Assembly: GCA_937983475.1 (NCBI GenBank)
Contig: CALJZV010000352.1
Location: 1-5,020 of the forward strand
Source of the DNA: an uncultured Verrucomicrobiales bacterium
Lineage (GTDB): Bacteria > Verrucomicrobiota > Verrucomicrobiia > Limisphaerales > JACDHS01
Direction of reading: 5' to 3'
DNA: 5,020 bases
Below the pieces are notes generated by a model. It searched no databases, had not been told where the DNA came from, and saw only the letters and a list, made by a program, of their open reading frames with translations. Position numbers and translations under genes: made by a program. The first letter of the stretch is position 1, and the number at the start of each line of letters is the position of its first letter. Positions 1 to 4,685 of the stretch are shown here, one piece after another.

Positions 1-164
1 ACCCGATTGCGGTGCCCGTGTTCTTCAAAATGTCCATGCTGATACTTGGCGGTGCCGCAATCATGCACATGGCGTGCATTGCCTTGATGGGACGTCTGCC
101 GCAGTGGATTGGGGGCCTGCTGGTGCTGGGATACGGCGTCTTTCTTTTCCTGGGATTGGTTTGA
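1..164 (+). CDS. C-terminal end of a multi-pass membrane protein, possibly a Na+/Ca2+ exchanger-family antiporter (5'-truncated by window)
   Basis: The frame starting at base 3 is open from the window edge to a TGA at 162-164 and gives 53 residues. Seen: two hydrophobic stretches, roughly residues 10-29 (MSMLILGGAAIMHMACIALM) and 35-53 (WIGGLLVLGYGVFLFLGLV). A short basic loop (GRLPQW) separates them, and the protein ends right after the second helix. Known: calcium/sodium antiporters of the YrbG/CaxA type end in a similar way, with a short Arg/Gly loop followed by a final 'GLLLLxxYxxYL' helix. Assigning this stub to that family is inference from the tail alone; another polytopic transporter is possible. 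The gene converges on the next gene with only 16 bases between the two stop codons and no obvious T-tailed terminator. Confidence 0.5.
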   Translation, partial: PIAVPVFFKMSMLILGGAAIMHMACIALMGRLPQWIGGLLVLGYGVFLFLGLV

Positions 165-180
165 GAGCCTGTCTGAGGCG

Positions 181-600
181 TCACGCCACAACCGGGCTTG
201 ACCGGAATTTGTCCGCCAGCTCCGCAAATGGCGCCTGTGCATTGAGCCAGGCCGGGTTGGCGGCAATGTCGTCCATCGAGAGGGCCGTGTTGTTGCAGAT
301 GAGGTAAAGGCGGTCGCCAACGACAATAAAGGCCTCAAGCTTGGTGCCGCTGCCCTTGCGGGCGAATTCAAAGTCCCCGACCGAATGCTGGTGGGCGAAC
401 AGGGTGGGGGCGAGTTCGGCGACGTCGGCGAAGAAGTTCCTGCGGAAATCCTCCTTGCGCGGGCCGAGGTAGCGGAGGATGCGCCCTTCATTTTTCTCAA
501 AGCTCACCAGCGCCCACTCGTCAAAGACTTCCTGCCCATAAAGGGCGTTCATTCGGTTGGCGCACTGTTGGACAAGTTGGACAGCCTCTTCTAAAAACAT
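181..600 (-). CDS. Conserved-looking hypothetical protein, 139 aa, soluble
   Basis: The ATG at 600-598 opens a 139-codon frame ending in TGA at 183-181. I do not recognise a named family. Seen: no signal peptide or membrane segment. An N-terminal amphipathic helix (about residues 3-20) precedes a mixed alpha/beta region with LYGQEVFDEWALVSF (20-34), a basic stretch (RYLGPRKEDFRR), VGDFEFARKGSGTKLEAFIVVGD (mid-protein) and LYLICNNTALSM near the C-terminus. The alternating hydrophobic strands and Gly turns look like a small compact fold of the profilin/roadblock size class, but that is only an impression. The composition is normal for a real cytoplasmic protein and the opposite strand gives no better candidate. 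There is no clear Shine-Dalgarno before the ATG; the upstream bases are A-rich. The gene is divergent from the ORF at 618-944 and convergent with the membrane protein at 1-164. Confidence 0.75.
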   Translation of the reverse strand: MFLEEAVQLVQQCANRMNALYGQEVFDEWALVSFEKNEGRILRYLGPRKEDFRRNFFADVAELAPTLFAHQHSVGDFEFARKGSGTKLEAFIVVGDRLYLICNNTALSMDDIAANPAWLNAQAPFAELADKFRSSPVVA

Positions 601-617
601 AGATTTTTTGGTTTTCG

Positions 618-944
618 TTGATTCAAAGCAATTTCGGCACCGAATGCATCCAGAAATTGCATGAGTGCGCAGGATTGCTCAAAGGGATGATGTTTAACCA
701 CCATTTGGTGCAGACGGCGCCGTCCGGTCCGGTTTCCCTGGCGATCTCCAAGGCAAATGAAGCGCTCAAGGTGCGGGTGATTGGCGAACCTGACACTCTC
801 TTTACCCTTCAATTTATTGACGATCTCGGCGGCACCAACTGGCAGTCGGTGGGCAGTTCCAGCATTGGCGCGACCGGCTTCCACGAAATGGAGAGCGTCA
901 ACGCCACGGGCGCGGCGGGCTTTTACAGGGCGATTCAGCCTTGA
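618..944 (+). CDS. Short ORF carrying a verrucomicrobial-type C-terminal secreted-protein module; possible gene remnant
   Basis: The frame is open from 603 to a TGA at 942-944. The first start-like codon is TTG at 618, and ATG codons at 687 and 690 are alternatives giving about 85 residues. Seen: from about residue 41 the product reads as a beta-rich domain with the markers LFTLQFIDDL, TNWQSVGS and a terminal GAAGFYRAIQP. Codon third positions in 730-944 are G/C-rich, which supports this strand over the antisense frame. Known: many large secreted proteins of Verrucomicrobiota end in a domain of the form 'TLQxxxxLxxxNWxxxG...FYRAxQP'. Here the large N-terminal part is missing, there is no signal peptide and no Shine-Dalgarno, and the first 35 residues look non-descript. 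I therefore favour a remnant of the 3' end of a larger gene, or a diverged small protein. It converges on the DUF3179 gene with 22 bases between the stops. Confidence 0.45.
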   Translation: MIQSNFGTECIQKLHECAGLLKGMMFNHHLVQTAPSGPVSLAISKANEALKVRVIGEPDTLFTLQFIDDLGGTNWQSVGSSSIGATGFHEMESVNATGAAGFYRAIQP

Positions 945-966
945 GGCGCTTGCTAAAAATTGGCGC

Positions 967-1920
967 TTAAAATCCCCACAGGCGCGTTTGCGGATAAAAG
1001 GCCTGCCAGGCAAACCAATAAACCTTCACCGAGGGGATGAGCTCGCCGGTCTCAGCCTCCTGAACGGTGGCATGGCGGGTCACCGGGTCATAGGCCACGA
1101 TGATTTCCACGTCGCCCAGAACGTCCCGGATGCCCTCTCGCGGTGGCATCTGGGCCAGCGGATACGCCTTGGCTTCGCCGTTGACGATGGTTCCGAGCAC
1201 CCACGCTTTTTCGGGCAATTCGGTTCGGTGCGTCGGCACGGGGAACATGACTTGCGGGTTGGTTTCATAGTCCGCGTAGGGCTGGCTGGAATAGTTGCGG
1301 GCGCTGCCGGTAAGGATGGAAAGCACCTTGCTCCCGGGATATTTCTGCTGCCAGCTTTTCCAGGTCATCTGCTCGGTGGGAATCCATTCCAGGGTCGCAC
1401 CCACCAGTTTTCCGGCCACACTTTGCGTGCCCAGTTGCGACCAGAGACTTCGGGTTTCGCGGTCGAACATGAGAACATCGCTCTGATACAGCAGCCCCGA
1501 GACGCCGAAGGTCAACTTGCGCCCCTCAACCTCGCGGCTAAACGCCATGGCCGTGCCGCACAATGGACAGTAAGTCACCGCAATGGGCACGCCCTTGATC
1601 TGGTCATTGACGATCTCATGCCAGACCAGGATGCGCAGTGGATAGGCCCGAGTCTCGCCGCCAAGGGTGACGCTCAGCACCTCATCATTTTCCTGCAAGT
1701 AACTGACCATGCGCTGGCTCATGAACTTGGGCTTGTCGATGGAGGGAATCCCGTCGGGCGGCGGGCCGCCGGACACAATCTGGTCGGCGGGCACGATGGC
1801 GTTGGAAACATCAAAGCCCTTGTGATTGGAGGCCGCTCCCACACCGCCATCAACGGTGCGCGAGGCCAGCCACGCTACCATGCCGCAAATCAATGCCAAT
1901 GTGGGAATAGACACTTTCAT
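967..1920 (-). CDS. DUF3179 domain-containing exported/membrane-anchored protein
   Basis: The product is 317 residues when started at the ATG at 1920-1918 and ends in TAA at 969-967. Numbered from that start, an N-terminal hydrophobic segment (about residues 4-19) acts as a signal or anchor. The DUF3179 hallmarks follow: RILVWHEIVND (about 96-106), TYCPLCGTAMAF (about 116-127) with its CxxC pair, and GLLYQSDVLMFDRETRSLW (about 142-160). These motifs and the length match the DUF3179 family, whose biochemical function is not established; the paired Cys could bind a metal or be redox-active (inference). Start choice: AAAGG lies 5 nt before the ATG at 1920. An in-frame ATG at 1950 would add ten residues (MSINWSRKVP) but has no visible Shine-Dalgarno. 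The gene is last in a three-gene operon, 36 nt after the preceding stop, or 6 nt from the alternative start. A TlpA-type thioredoxin in the same operon is a candidate partner for the CxxC. Confidence 0.92.
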   Translation of the reverse strand: MKVSIPTLALICGMVAWLASRTVDGGVGAASNHKGFDVSNAIVPADQIVSGGPPPDGIPSIDKPKFMSQRMVSYLQENDEVLSVTLGGETRAYPLRILVWHEIVNDQIKGVPIAVTYCPLCGTAMAFSREVEGRKLTFGVSGLLYQSDVLMFDRETRSLWSQLGTQSVAGKLVGATLEWIPTEQMTWKSWQQKYPGSKVLSILTGSARNYSSQPYADYETNPQVMFPVPTHRTELPEKAWVLGTIVNGEAKAYPLAQMPPREGIRDVLGDVEIIVAYDPVTRHATVQEAETGELIPSVKVYWFAWQAFYPQTRLWGF

Positions 1921-1956
1921 GGGAACCTTTCGTGACCAGTTGATGCTCATGGTGAC

Positions 1957-2304
1957 TCACGTCAGCGGCGCCAATGGGCGCAGACTGGCGCGCTGTTTTT
2001 GCGAGTCCACCCGCACTTCCAGAATGCAGTTTGAGGAACCAAATTCGTTGGGATGATAGCCACAGGCGAACGGATCGTTCTGCCAGTCGCCATCCACGAT
2101 GAATCGGTATTGATACACGCCGGGCTTCAGGCGCAACGTCAGGCGCCACAAGCCGCCTTTGTCTTTTTTCATCGGCAAGCTATGAAAGTCCCAGTTGTTG
2201 AAGTCACCGGTCAGATAAACCTGACCTGCCGAGGGCGATTCATAGTCGAAATCCACTTCAACCGATTTTGCATCAGGCTTGGATTTGTTTGTTGTGCGGT
2301 TCAT
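1957..2304 (-). CDS. Stand-alone glycogen-binding domain protein (CBM48 / AMPK-beta-like E-set)
   Basis: The product is 115 residues with no signal peptide. One domain fills residues about 14-98: VYLTGDFNNWD (29-39), GLWRLTLRLKPGVYQYRFIV (51-70), DGDWQNDP (71-78) and FGSSNCILEV (88-97). This is the classic order of the AMPK-beta glycogen-binding module / isoamylase N-terminal E-set. The carbohydrate-contact positions appear as W38, W74 and N92, while the Lys of the 'YKF' motif is Arg67, a conservative change. No catalytic domain is attached, so it probably binds an alpha-glucan or serves as a protein-interaction domain; the target is unknown. A strong Shine-Dalgarno (AAGGAGG, 2315-2309) lies inside the end of the upstream gene. 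The ATGA overlap at 2304-2301 indicates translational coupling with the TlpA-like gene. The C-terminal 15 residues are basic and polar and not part of the domain. Its presence in an operon with two envelope proteins is odd. Confidence 0.93.
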   Translation of the reverse strand: MNRTTNKSKPDAKSVEVDFDYESPSAGQVYLTGDFNNWDFHSLPMKKDKGGLWRLTLRLKPGVYQYRFIVDGDWQNDPFACGYHPNEFGSSNCILEVRVDSQKQRASLRPLAPLT

Positions 2305-2849
2305 GCGCCCTCCTTGGGTTTGGCGTTAAGCAACGGCTTGATTTCCTTCTCGAATGTTTCCTTGGGGGCAAAGCCGACATGCTTGGAAACCACGCGGCCC
2401 TCGCGGTCTATGATGAACGTGGTGGGAATGGATTGAACCCCGCCAAAGGCGCGGTCGATATTCTCGTCGGCCATGACCATTGGGTAATTGACGCCTGTCG
2501 CTTCCATGAACGGCTTGACCACCGACGGGCCTTTTTGGTCCACCGATACGCCGATAACAACCAATCCTTCGCTGCCATATTTGTTTTGAAGCTCGATAAA
2601 GCCGGGTATTTCCGCGCGGCAGGGCGGGCACCACGTGGCCCAGAAATCCAAAATCACCACCTTGCCCTTGAAATCCGACGATCGCACCTGCTGCCCATCC
2701 ACATCGGTCAACTCCCACTGCGGCGCGGGCCAGGGTGAGATGGACGCAGTAGCAGCCGCGTGTGTTTCATTTTCCTGCTGGCATGCGGCAAGCATCCACA
2801 CCAAAGCTCCCAACAACCCGGAAAAAAGTGCAAACTTGTAAATCTTCAT
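2301..2849 (-). CDS. TlpA-family thiol-disulfide oxidoreductase, predicted lipoprotein
   Basis: The product is 182 residues. Residues 1-23 form a lipoprotein signal (basic MKIYK, a hydrophobic stretch and a lipobox LAAC with Cys23). QQ follows the Cys rather than Asp, which in Gram-negatives predicts outer-membrane sorting. The thioredoxin fold spans about 40-175: VVILDFWATWCPPC (64-77) holds the CPPC active site at 74-77, VVIGVSVD (97-104) is a core strand, and IPTTFIID (141-148) has the cis-Pro142. These features are those of TlpA/ResA-like periplasmic reductases, which reduce disulfides in partner proteins, including cytochrome c maturation and copper-site proteins; the partner here is unknown. 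A GAGG at 2863-2860 precedes the ATG by 10 nt. It is the first gene of the operon and overlaps the glycogen-binding gene by 4 nt. It is divergent from the Cys-rich protein gene at 3012, which invites the guess that the Cys-rich protein is a substrate. Confidence 0.95.
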   Translation of the reverse strand: MKIYKFALFSGLLGALVWMLAACQQENETHAAATASISPWPAPQWELTDVDGQQVRSSDFKGKVVILDFWATWCPPCRAEIPGFIELQNKYGSEGLVVIGVSVDQKGPSVVKPFMEATGVNYPMVMADENIDRAFGGVQSIPTTFIIDREGRVVSKHVGFAPKETFEKEIKPLLNAKPKEGA

Positions 2850-3011
2850 CGTGACGGATCCTCAATTGTAAGATGCCTGGCCCTGCGGCTTATTCCCGCA
2901 TTTCCCTTGTGAGAAGCCTGGTCGCAAAAGTTTTGTGGAATAAAAAGGCCTGTCCCGCCCTCTGGATAAATGAACCCGCACCGTCGCGTGCAAAATTGGA
3001 AAGAAAGAACC

Positions 3012-3248
3012 ATGAAACAATTGACCCGTTATCTGACTGTCGCCTTGATGGCCGCAGCCCTGACCGTCTCGTCGGCCATGGCTGGCGAATGCTGCGCCAA
3101 GGCCGCTGACAAAGCCAAGAATGGCGAAACCTGCGCCAAGTGCGAAAAGGATGCCTGCTGCAAGAAGGCCGCTGAAAAAGCCTCCAAGGAAAAGGATGCC
3201 AAACCCTGCGCCAAATGCGCCAAAAAGGCCGAGAAGCCTAAAAATTAA
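3012..3248 (+). CDS. Small exported Cys/Lys-rich protein with duplicated CC...CxKC pattern (metallothionein-like composition)
   Basis: The product is 78 residues. Residues 1-24 form a signal peptide (MKQLTRY, then a hydrophobic stretch ending AMA, cleaved before Gly25). The mature part is about 54 residues with eight cysteines in four pairs: C27C28, C41xxC44, C49C50 and C66xxC69, both CxxC pairs reading CAKC. The rest is mostly Lys, Ala, Glu and Asp. The two halves (27-48 and 49-73) are an internal duplication also visible in the DNA: 3090-3116 and 3156-3182 match at 23 of 27 positions. I do not recognise a named family. Paired cysteines in a small Lys-rich protein suggest soft-metal binding (Cu, Zn, Cd) or a redox buffer, but its export makes disulfides equally likely. 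I chose the ATG at 3012 because it begins a clean signal peptide and follows a GGAAAGAAAG purine run; an in-frame ATG at 2970 would bury the signal. A hairpin terminator follows at 3269-3305. Confidence 0.85.
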   Translation: MKQLTRYLTVALMAAALTVSSAMAGECCAKAADKAKNGETCAKCEKDACCKKAAEKASKEKDAKPCAKCAKKAEKPKN

Positions 3249-3268
3249 TTGGCTGTCCGTGCAAAAAA

Positions 3269-3305
3269 CAGGCCTGACCTTCCGATTTCGGGTTGGCCAG
3301 GCCTG
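3269..3305. terminator. Bidirectional intrinsic terminator between convergent genes
   Basis: Arms CAGGCCTGACC (3269-3279) and GGCCAGGCCTG (3295-3305) pair along 11 bp with one G-T wobble. An inner stem CCGA/TCGG (3282-3285 with 3288-3291) stacks in the loop. On the minus strand the stem is followed by TGTTTTTTGC, a good U-tract for ending the gene at 3358-3744. On the plus strand the tail is a weaker T-rich run (TTTGCTTTGTTATTTT, 3311-3326) for the Cys-rich gene. Position between two converging genes supports the call. Confidence 0.85.
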
Positions 3306-3357
3306 CATGATTTGCTTTGTTATTTTCTCACCGCTTCCCGGGTAAGTTCTATGGGTA

Positions 3358-3744
3358 TTACCAGTGATACGGCTTGTGCGAGTAATAATAGAATCCGCTC
3401 ACCGATCCGTGATGTTTGCCGTAAGGCTTAACCACATGGGGCACATTGGCGTTAAACTTGAATTTCAAATGCCCATGGCTTTTCGGCGCGTAGTAATAGA
3501 ACCCATGAGGCCGATAATGACCGTGGGAATAGTGCCGTGGATAATAGTGGTGGCTGTAACTCCGGTAGCCAAAACTGTATGGAGTGACAGACCGGTATCC
3601 ATGGTGCTTGTAGCCGTAGTGCTTGTAGCCATAACTGCGGTTGTAGCAGTGACCGGCCTGGGCGGGTGTCGCAAAAGCCATCATCGCCCAGAGCATCGCG
3701 CCGATGGTGATCGGTGAGAATAGTTTGAGAATTTTCGGGCGCAT
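3358..3744 (-). CDS. Small exported Tyr/His/Gly-rich low-complexity protein
   Basis: The product is 128 residues, starting at the ATG at 3744-3742 behind a consensus AGGAGG (3760-3755, spacing 10 nt). Residues 1-30 are a signal peptide ending in TPAQA, cleaved before Gly31. The mature 98 residues contain 21 Tyr and 17 His with many Gly, Ser, Lys and Arg and almost no acidic residues. Repeats: YGYKH occurs twice in tandem near the N-terminus, GFYYY twice and SHGH twice. The tandem pair is visible in DNA as a 12-bp unit at 3604-3615 and 3619-3630 (15-bp period). One Cys (residue 33) remains in the mature part. I do not recognise a family. The composition would suit Cu/Ni/Zn binding or a sticky surface or matrix protein; both are inference. 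The frame stays open upstream to about 3900, but the strong RBS and signal peptide fix the start here. It ends in TAA with a terminator 53 nt downstream at 3305-3269. Confidence 0.85.
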   Translation of the reverse strand: MRPKILKLFSPITIGAMLWAMMAFATPAQAGHCYNRSYGYKHYGYKHHGYRSVTPYSFGYRSYSHHYYPRHYSHGHYRPHGFYYYAPKSHGHLKFKFNANVPHVVKPYGKHHGSVSGFYYYSHKPYHW

Positions 3745-3867
3745 TTCTCTCACACCTCCTTTCTTATTAGACGCCCGAACCAGGGTGTAAATTCCCTCGG
3801 AGCTTATTTTTCCCTGTTGGAAATCATGCTTTAGCGCAGCGTGTCGCGCTGCCAATGATGCTTTTGG

Positions 3868-3911
3868 GCAGCCGCGCGCGTGGGTCAGGCGGGGCGCCAC
3901 GCGGCGGCTGC
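3868..3911. repeat. GC-rich inverted repeat, 15-bp stem with one bulge
   Basis: Left arm GCAGCCGCGCGCGTGG (3868-3883) and right arm CCACGCGGCGGCTGC (3897-3911) are complementary except for one extra G. The loop is 13 bases. Neither side has a T-run, so it is not a standard intrinsic terminator. It could be an extragenic palindromic (REP-like) element, a protein-binding palindrome or a 3'-end stabiliser; the sequence alone does not decide. Confidence 0.7.
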
Positions 3912-3913
3912 GA

Positions 3914-3935
3914 GATTCTCCGGGCAGAGAGAATC
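3914..3935. repeat. Short perfect inverted repeat GATTCTC/GAGAATC
   Basis: GATTCTC (3914-3920) and GAGAATC (3929-3935) are exact reverse complements around an 8-base spacer (CGGGCAGA). The dyad has the size of a dimeric regulator site, but no known operator is recognised. It sits two bases from the larger GC-rich hairpin. Confidence 0.5.
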
Positions 3936-3949
3936 ATGGTCCGGCAAAA

Positions 3950-3964
3950 GAGCCGGAGCGGCTC
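3950..3964. terminator. Intrinsic terminator of the Spy-like gene, overlapping its stop codon
   Basis: GAGCCG (3950-3955) and CGGCTC (3959-3964) form a 6-bp stem with a 3-base loop. On the minus strand the stem begins inside the TGA stop (3965-3963) and is followed by TTTTGCCGG, a short U-tract. On the plus strand it is preceded by AAAAGA and followed by AATTTTTTTG, so it would also stop plus-strand transcription. A competing stem CCGGC/GCCGG (3941-3956) shares bases with it. Confidence 0.65.
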
Positions 3965-4472
3965 AATTTTTTTGTGGCTCGGTCTCCTGCTTTTGCGGTT
4001 CAGTTCGCTGCGGATCAACCCGCTCCGTTCCTGCTGGTTCCTGGATTTCCTCCTCTTCAACCGTGCACTGCGAGAGATTTTCTCCGCGCTCCATGTGCTC
4101 CATCATGTGGCGCATCCGGCGGTGATGCATGGCGCTCATGATCTCCAGCATTTCCTTGCGCTGGGAAATGGCTTCATTGATCACGGCGGCCATGGCCTCG
4201 ACTTTTTCGTCGCCAGTGGCCTGGTTCATGCGGGCCACCAGACTATCGAGCTTTTCGTTTTTCGCGCGCAACTCCTCGCGCATCTGCCGGTGCTTCTCCA
4301 TGACCCGGTGGCAATGCTCCTTCATTTTGTCTTTGTCAAAATGACGGCCTTCGTACGCCCGTTGTCCCTTTCGCGGGCTTTCCCGCTGCTGTCCCCGCTC
4401 CTGCTGCGCATATACAATTCCACCGAGGGAAAACAGAACGGCCAGCGCGCACGCTGTCAATCGGTTGTTCAT
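3963..4472 (-). CDS. Exported Met/His-rich helical protein, Spy/CpxP-like (putative metal- or stress-related)
   Basis: The product is 169 residues from the ATG at 4472-4470, behind AAAGGAGG (4484-4477, spacing 4 nt). Residues 1-22 are a signal peptide ending VYA, cleaved before Gln23. Residues about 45-130 are almost certainly helical: a His/Met/Lys/Glu-rich helix (KMKEHCHRVMEKHRQMREEL), a Gly turn at ATGDEK (85-90), then VEAMAAVINEAISQRKEM leading into HHRRMRHMMEHM (116-127). The acidic, Pro/Gln-rich tail (139-169) has a tandem TEPQK unit. Two Cys (54, 136) remain in the mature part. Helical-hairpin, Met/His-rich periplasmic proteins include Spy/CpxP chaperones and metal-associated small proteins, but no LTxxQ motif is visible, so the family is a likeness and not an assignment. 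The Met/His-dense helix could bind Cu(I) or other metals (inference). A terminator sits at its stop codon. Longer minus-strand starts up to 4514 merely read through the RBS. Confidence 0.85.
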   Translation of the reverse strand: MNNRLTACALAVLFSLGGIVYAQQERGQQRESPRKGQRAYEGRHFDKDKMKEHCHRVMEKHRQMREELRAKNEKLDSLVARMNQATGDEKVEAMAAVINEAISQRKEMLEIMSAMHHRRMRHMMEHMERGENLSQCTVEEEEIQEPAGTERVDPQRTEPQKQETEPQKN

Positions 4473-4520
4473 AGTTCCTCCTTTGTTGAAGTGAAGGGTT
4501 TCAGTTCGATTCAAGCTAGG

Positions 4521-4556
4521 CCGTTGCCGGCCGGGCGCAACGGGGCAGACTCCCCG
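4521..4556. promoter_or_regulatory. Two overlapping, mutually exclusive hairpins in the Spy-like gene leader
   Basis: CCGTTGC (4521-4527) pairs with GCAACGG (4537-4543), and CGGGG (4541-4545) pairs with CCCCG (4552-4556). The stems share bases 4541-4543, so only one can form fully. They lie 49-84 nt upstream of the minus-strand start at 4472 and could be an attenuator-like leader structure. That role is inference; no U-tract follows either stem on the minus strand. Confidence 0.35.
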
Positions 4557-4656
4557 ATGATGCCATCCTTGATTGCACCCGAGTTAAGAAGGATCAGCTT
4601 CAAAGATCTGCCGTCGTGGTTGCCTTGTGCAGTGGAACTTTTTTTGGGCCGCCCGA

Positions 4657-4685
4657 TTGACCCGCGAATTTGTTTTGTTTATTAA
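4657..4685 (+). promoter_or_regulatory. Sigma-70-like promoter for the amidase gene
   Basis: TTGACC (4657-4662) and TATTAA (4680-4685) are separated by exactly 17 bases of AT-rich spacer. This is five of six bases of the -35 consensus and a fair -10 at ideal spacing. Transcription would start near 4692, giving a leader of about 70 bases before the ATG at 4765. Confidence 0.6.

Larger units (their letters stand above)
3745..3962. other. Structured intergenic region with several hairpins
   Basis: About 218 bases without a convincing gene, upstream of the Tyr/His-rich gene and downstream of the Spy-like gene (both minus strand). It holds the AGGAGG site at 3755-3760 and inverted repeats at 3836-3852, 3868-3911, 3914-3935 and 3941-3956. 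The last overlaps the terminator at 3950-3964. On the minus strand a weak promoter-like pair occurs near the gene start (TTTACA, 16 nt, TAATAA), but the second hexamer is poor and lies too close to the RBS to trust. Confidence 0.6.

Noticed and set aside
945..968. Direct repeat GGCGCTT (945-951 and 962-968) at the 3' junction of two convergent genes
   Set aside because: Seven bases in a GC-rich context is expected by chance; no terminator or target-site structure is associated.
591..1013. Minus-strand frame of 140 codons opposite the 618-944 ORF
   Set aside because: The product is Arg-rich and shadow-like and overlaps the end of the DUF3179 gene; the plus strand has the FYRAIQP module and G/C-rich third positions.
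781..1935. Long open frame of 384 codons on the plus strand
   Set aside because: It is antisense to the DUF3179 gene, whose product has clear family motifs. The plus-strand product is low-order, rich in His, Gly and Arg, with no recognisable domain.
2866..2900. Possible promoter TTGTAA-17-CTTATT and hairpin TGCGG/CCGCA upstream of the Cys-rich gene
   Set aside because: The -10 is poor and the stem is only five bases; neither stands out from background.
2862..3308. Minus-strand frame giving a hydrophobic Gly/Phe/Leu-rich protein, which could look like a membrane protein
   Set aside because: It is antisense to the Cys/Lys-rich gene: Lys and Ala codons read backwards give Phe, Leu and Gly. It also spans the terminator at 3269-3305.
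3604..3630. Short tandem repeats considered as a CRISPR or regulatory iteron
   Set aside because: The 15-bp period lies in frame in a coding region and encodes the YGYKH repeat; there are only two units.
3745..3900. N-terminal extension of the Tyr/His-rich protein upstream of 3744
   Set aside because: The frame is open but would translate the AGGAGG site and bury the signal peptide in the middle of the protein.
3855..4685. Plus-strand frame of 276 codons
   Set aside because: It is antisense to the Spy-like gene, which has a consensus RBS, signal peptide and terminator; the plus-strand product is a Leu/Phe/His-rich shadow and crosses the hairpin array.
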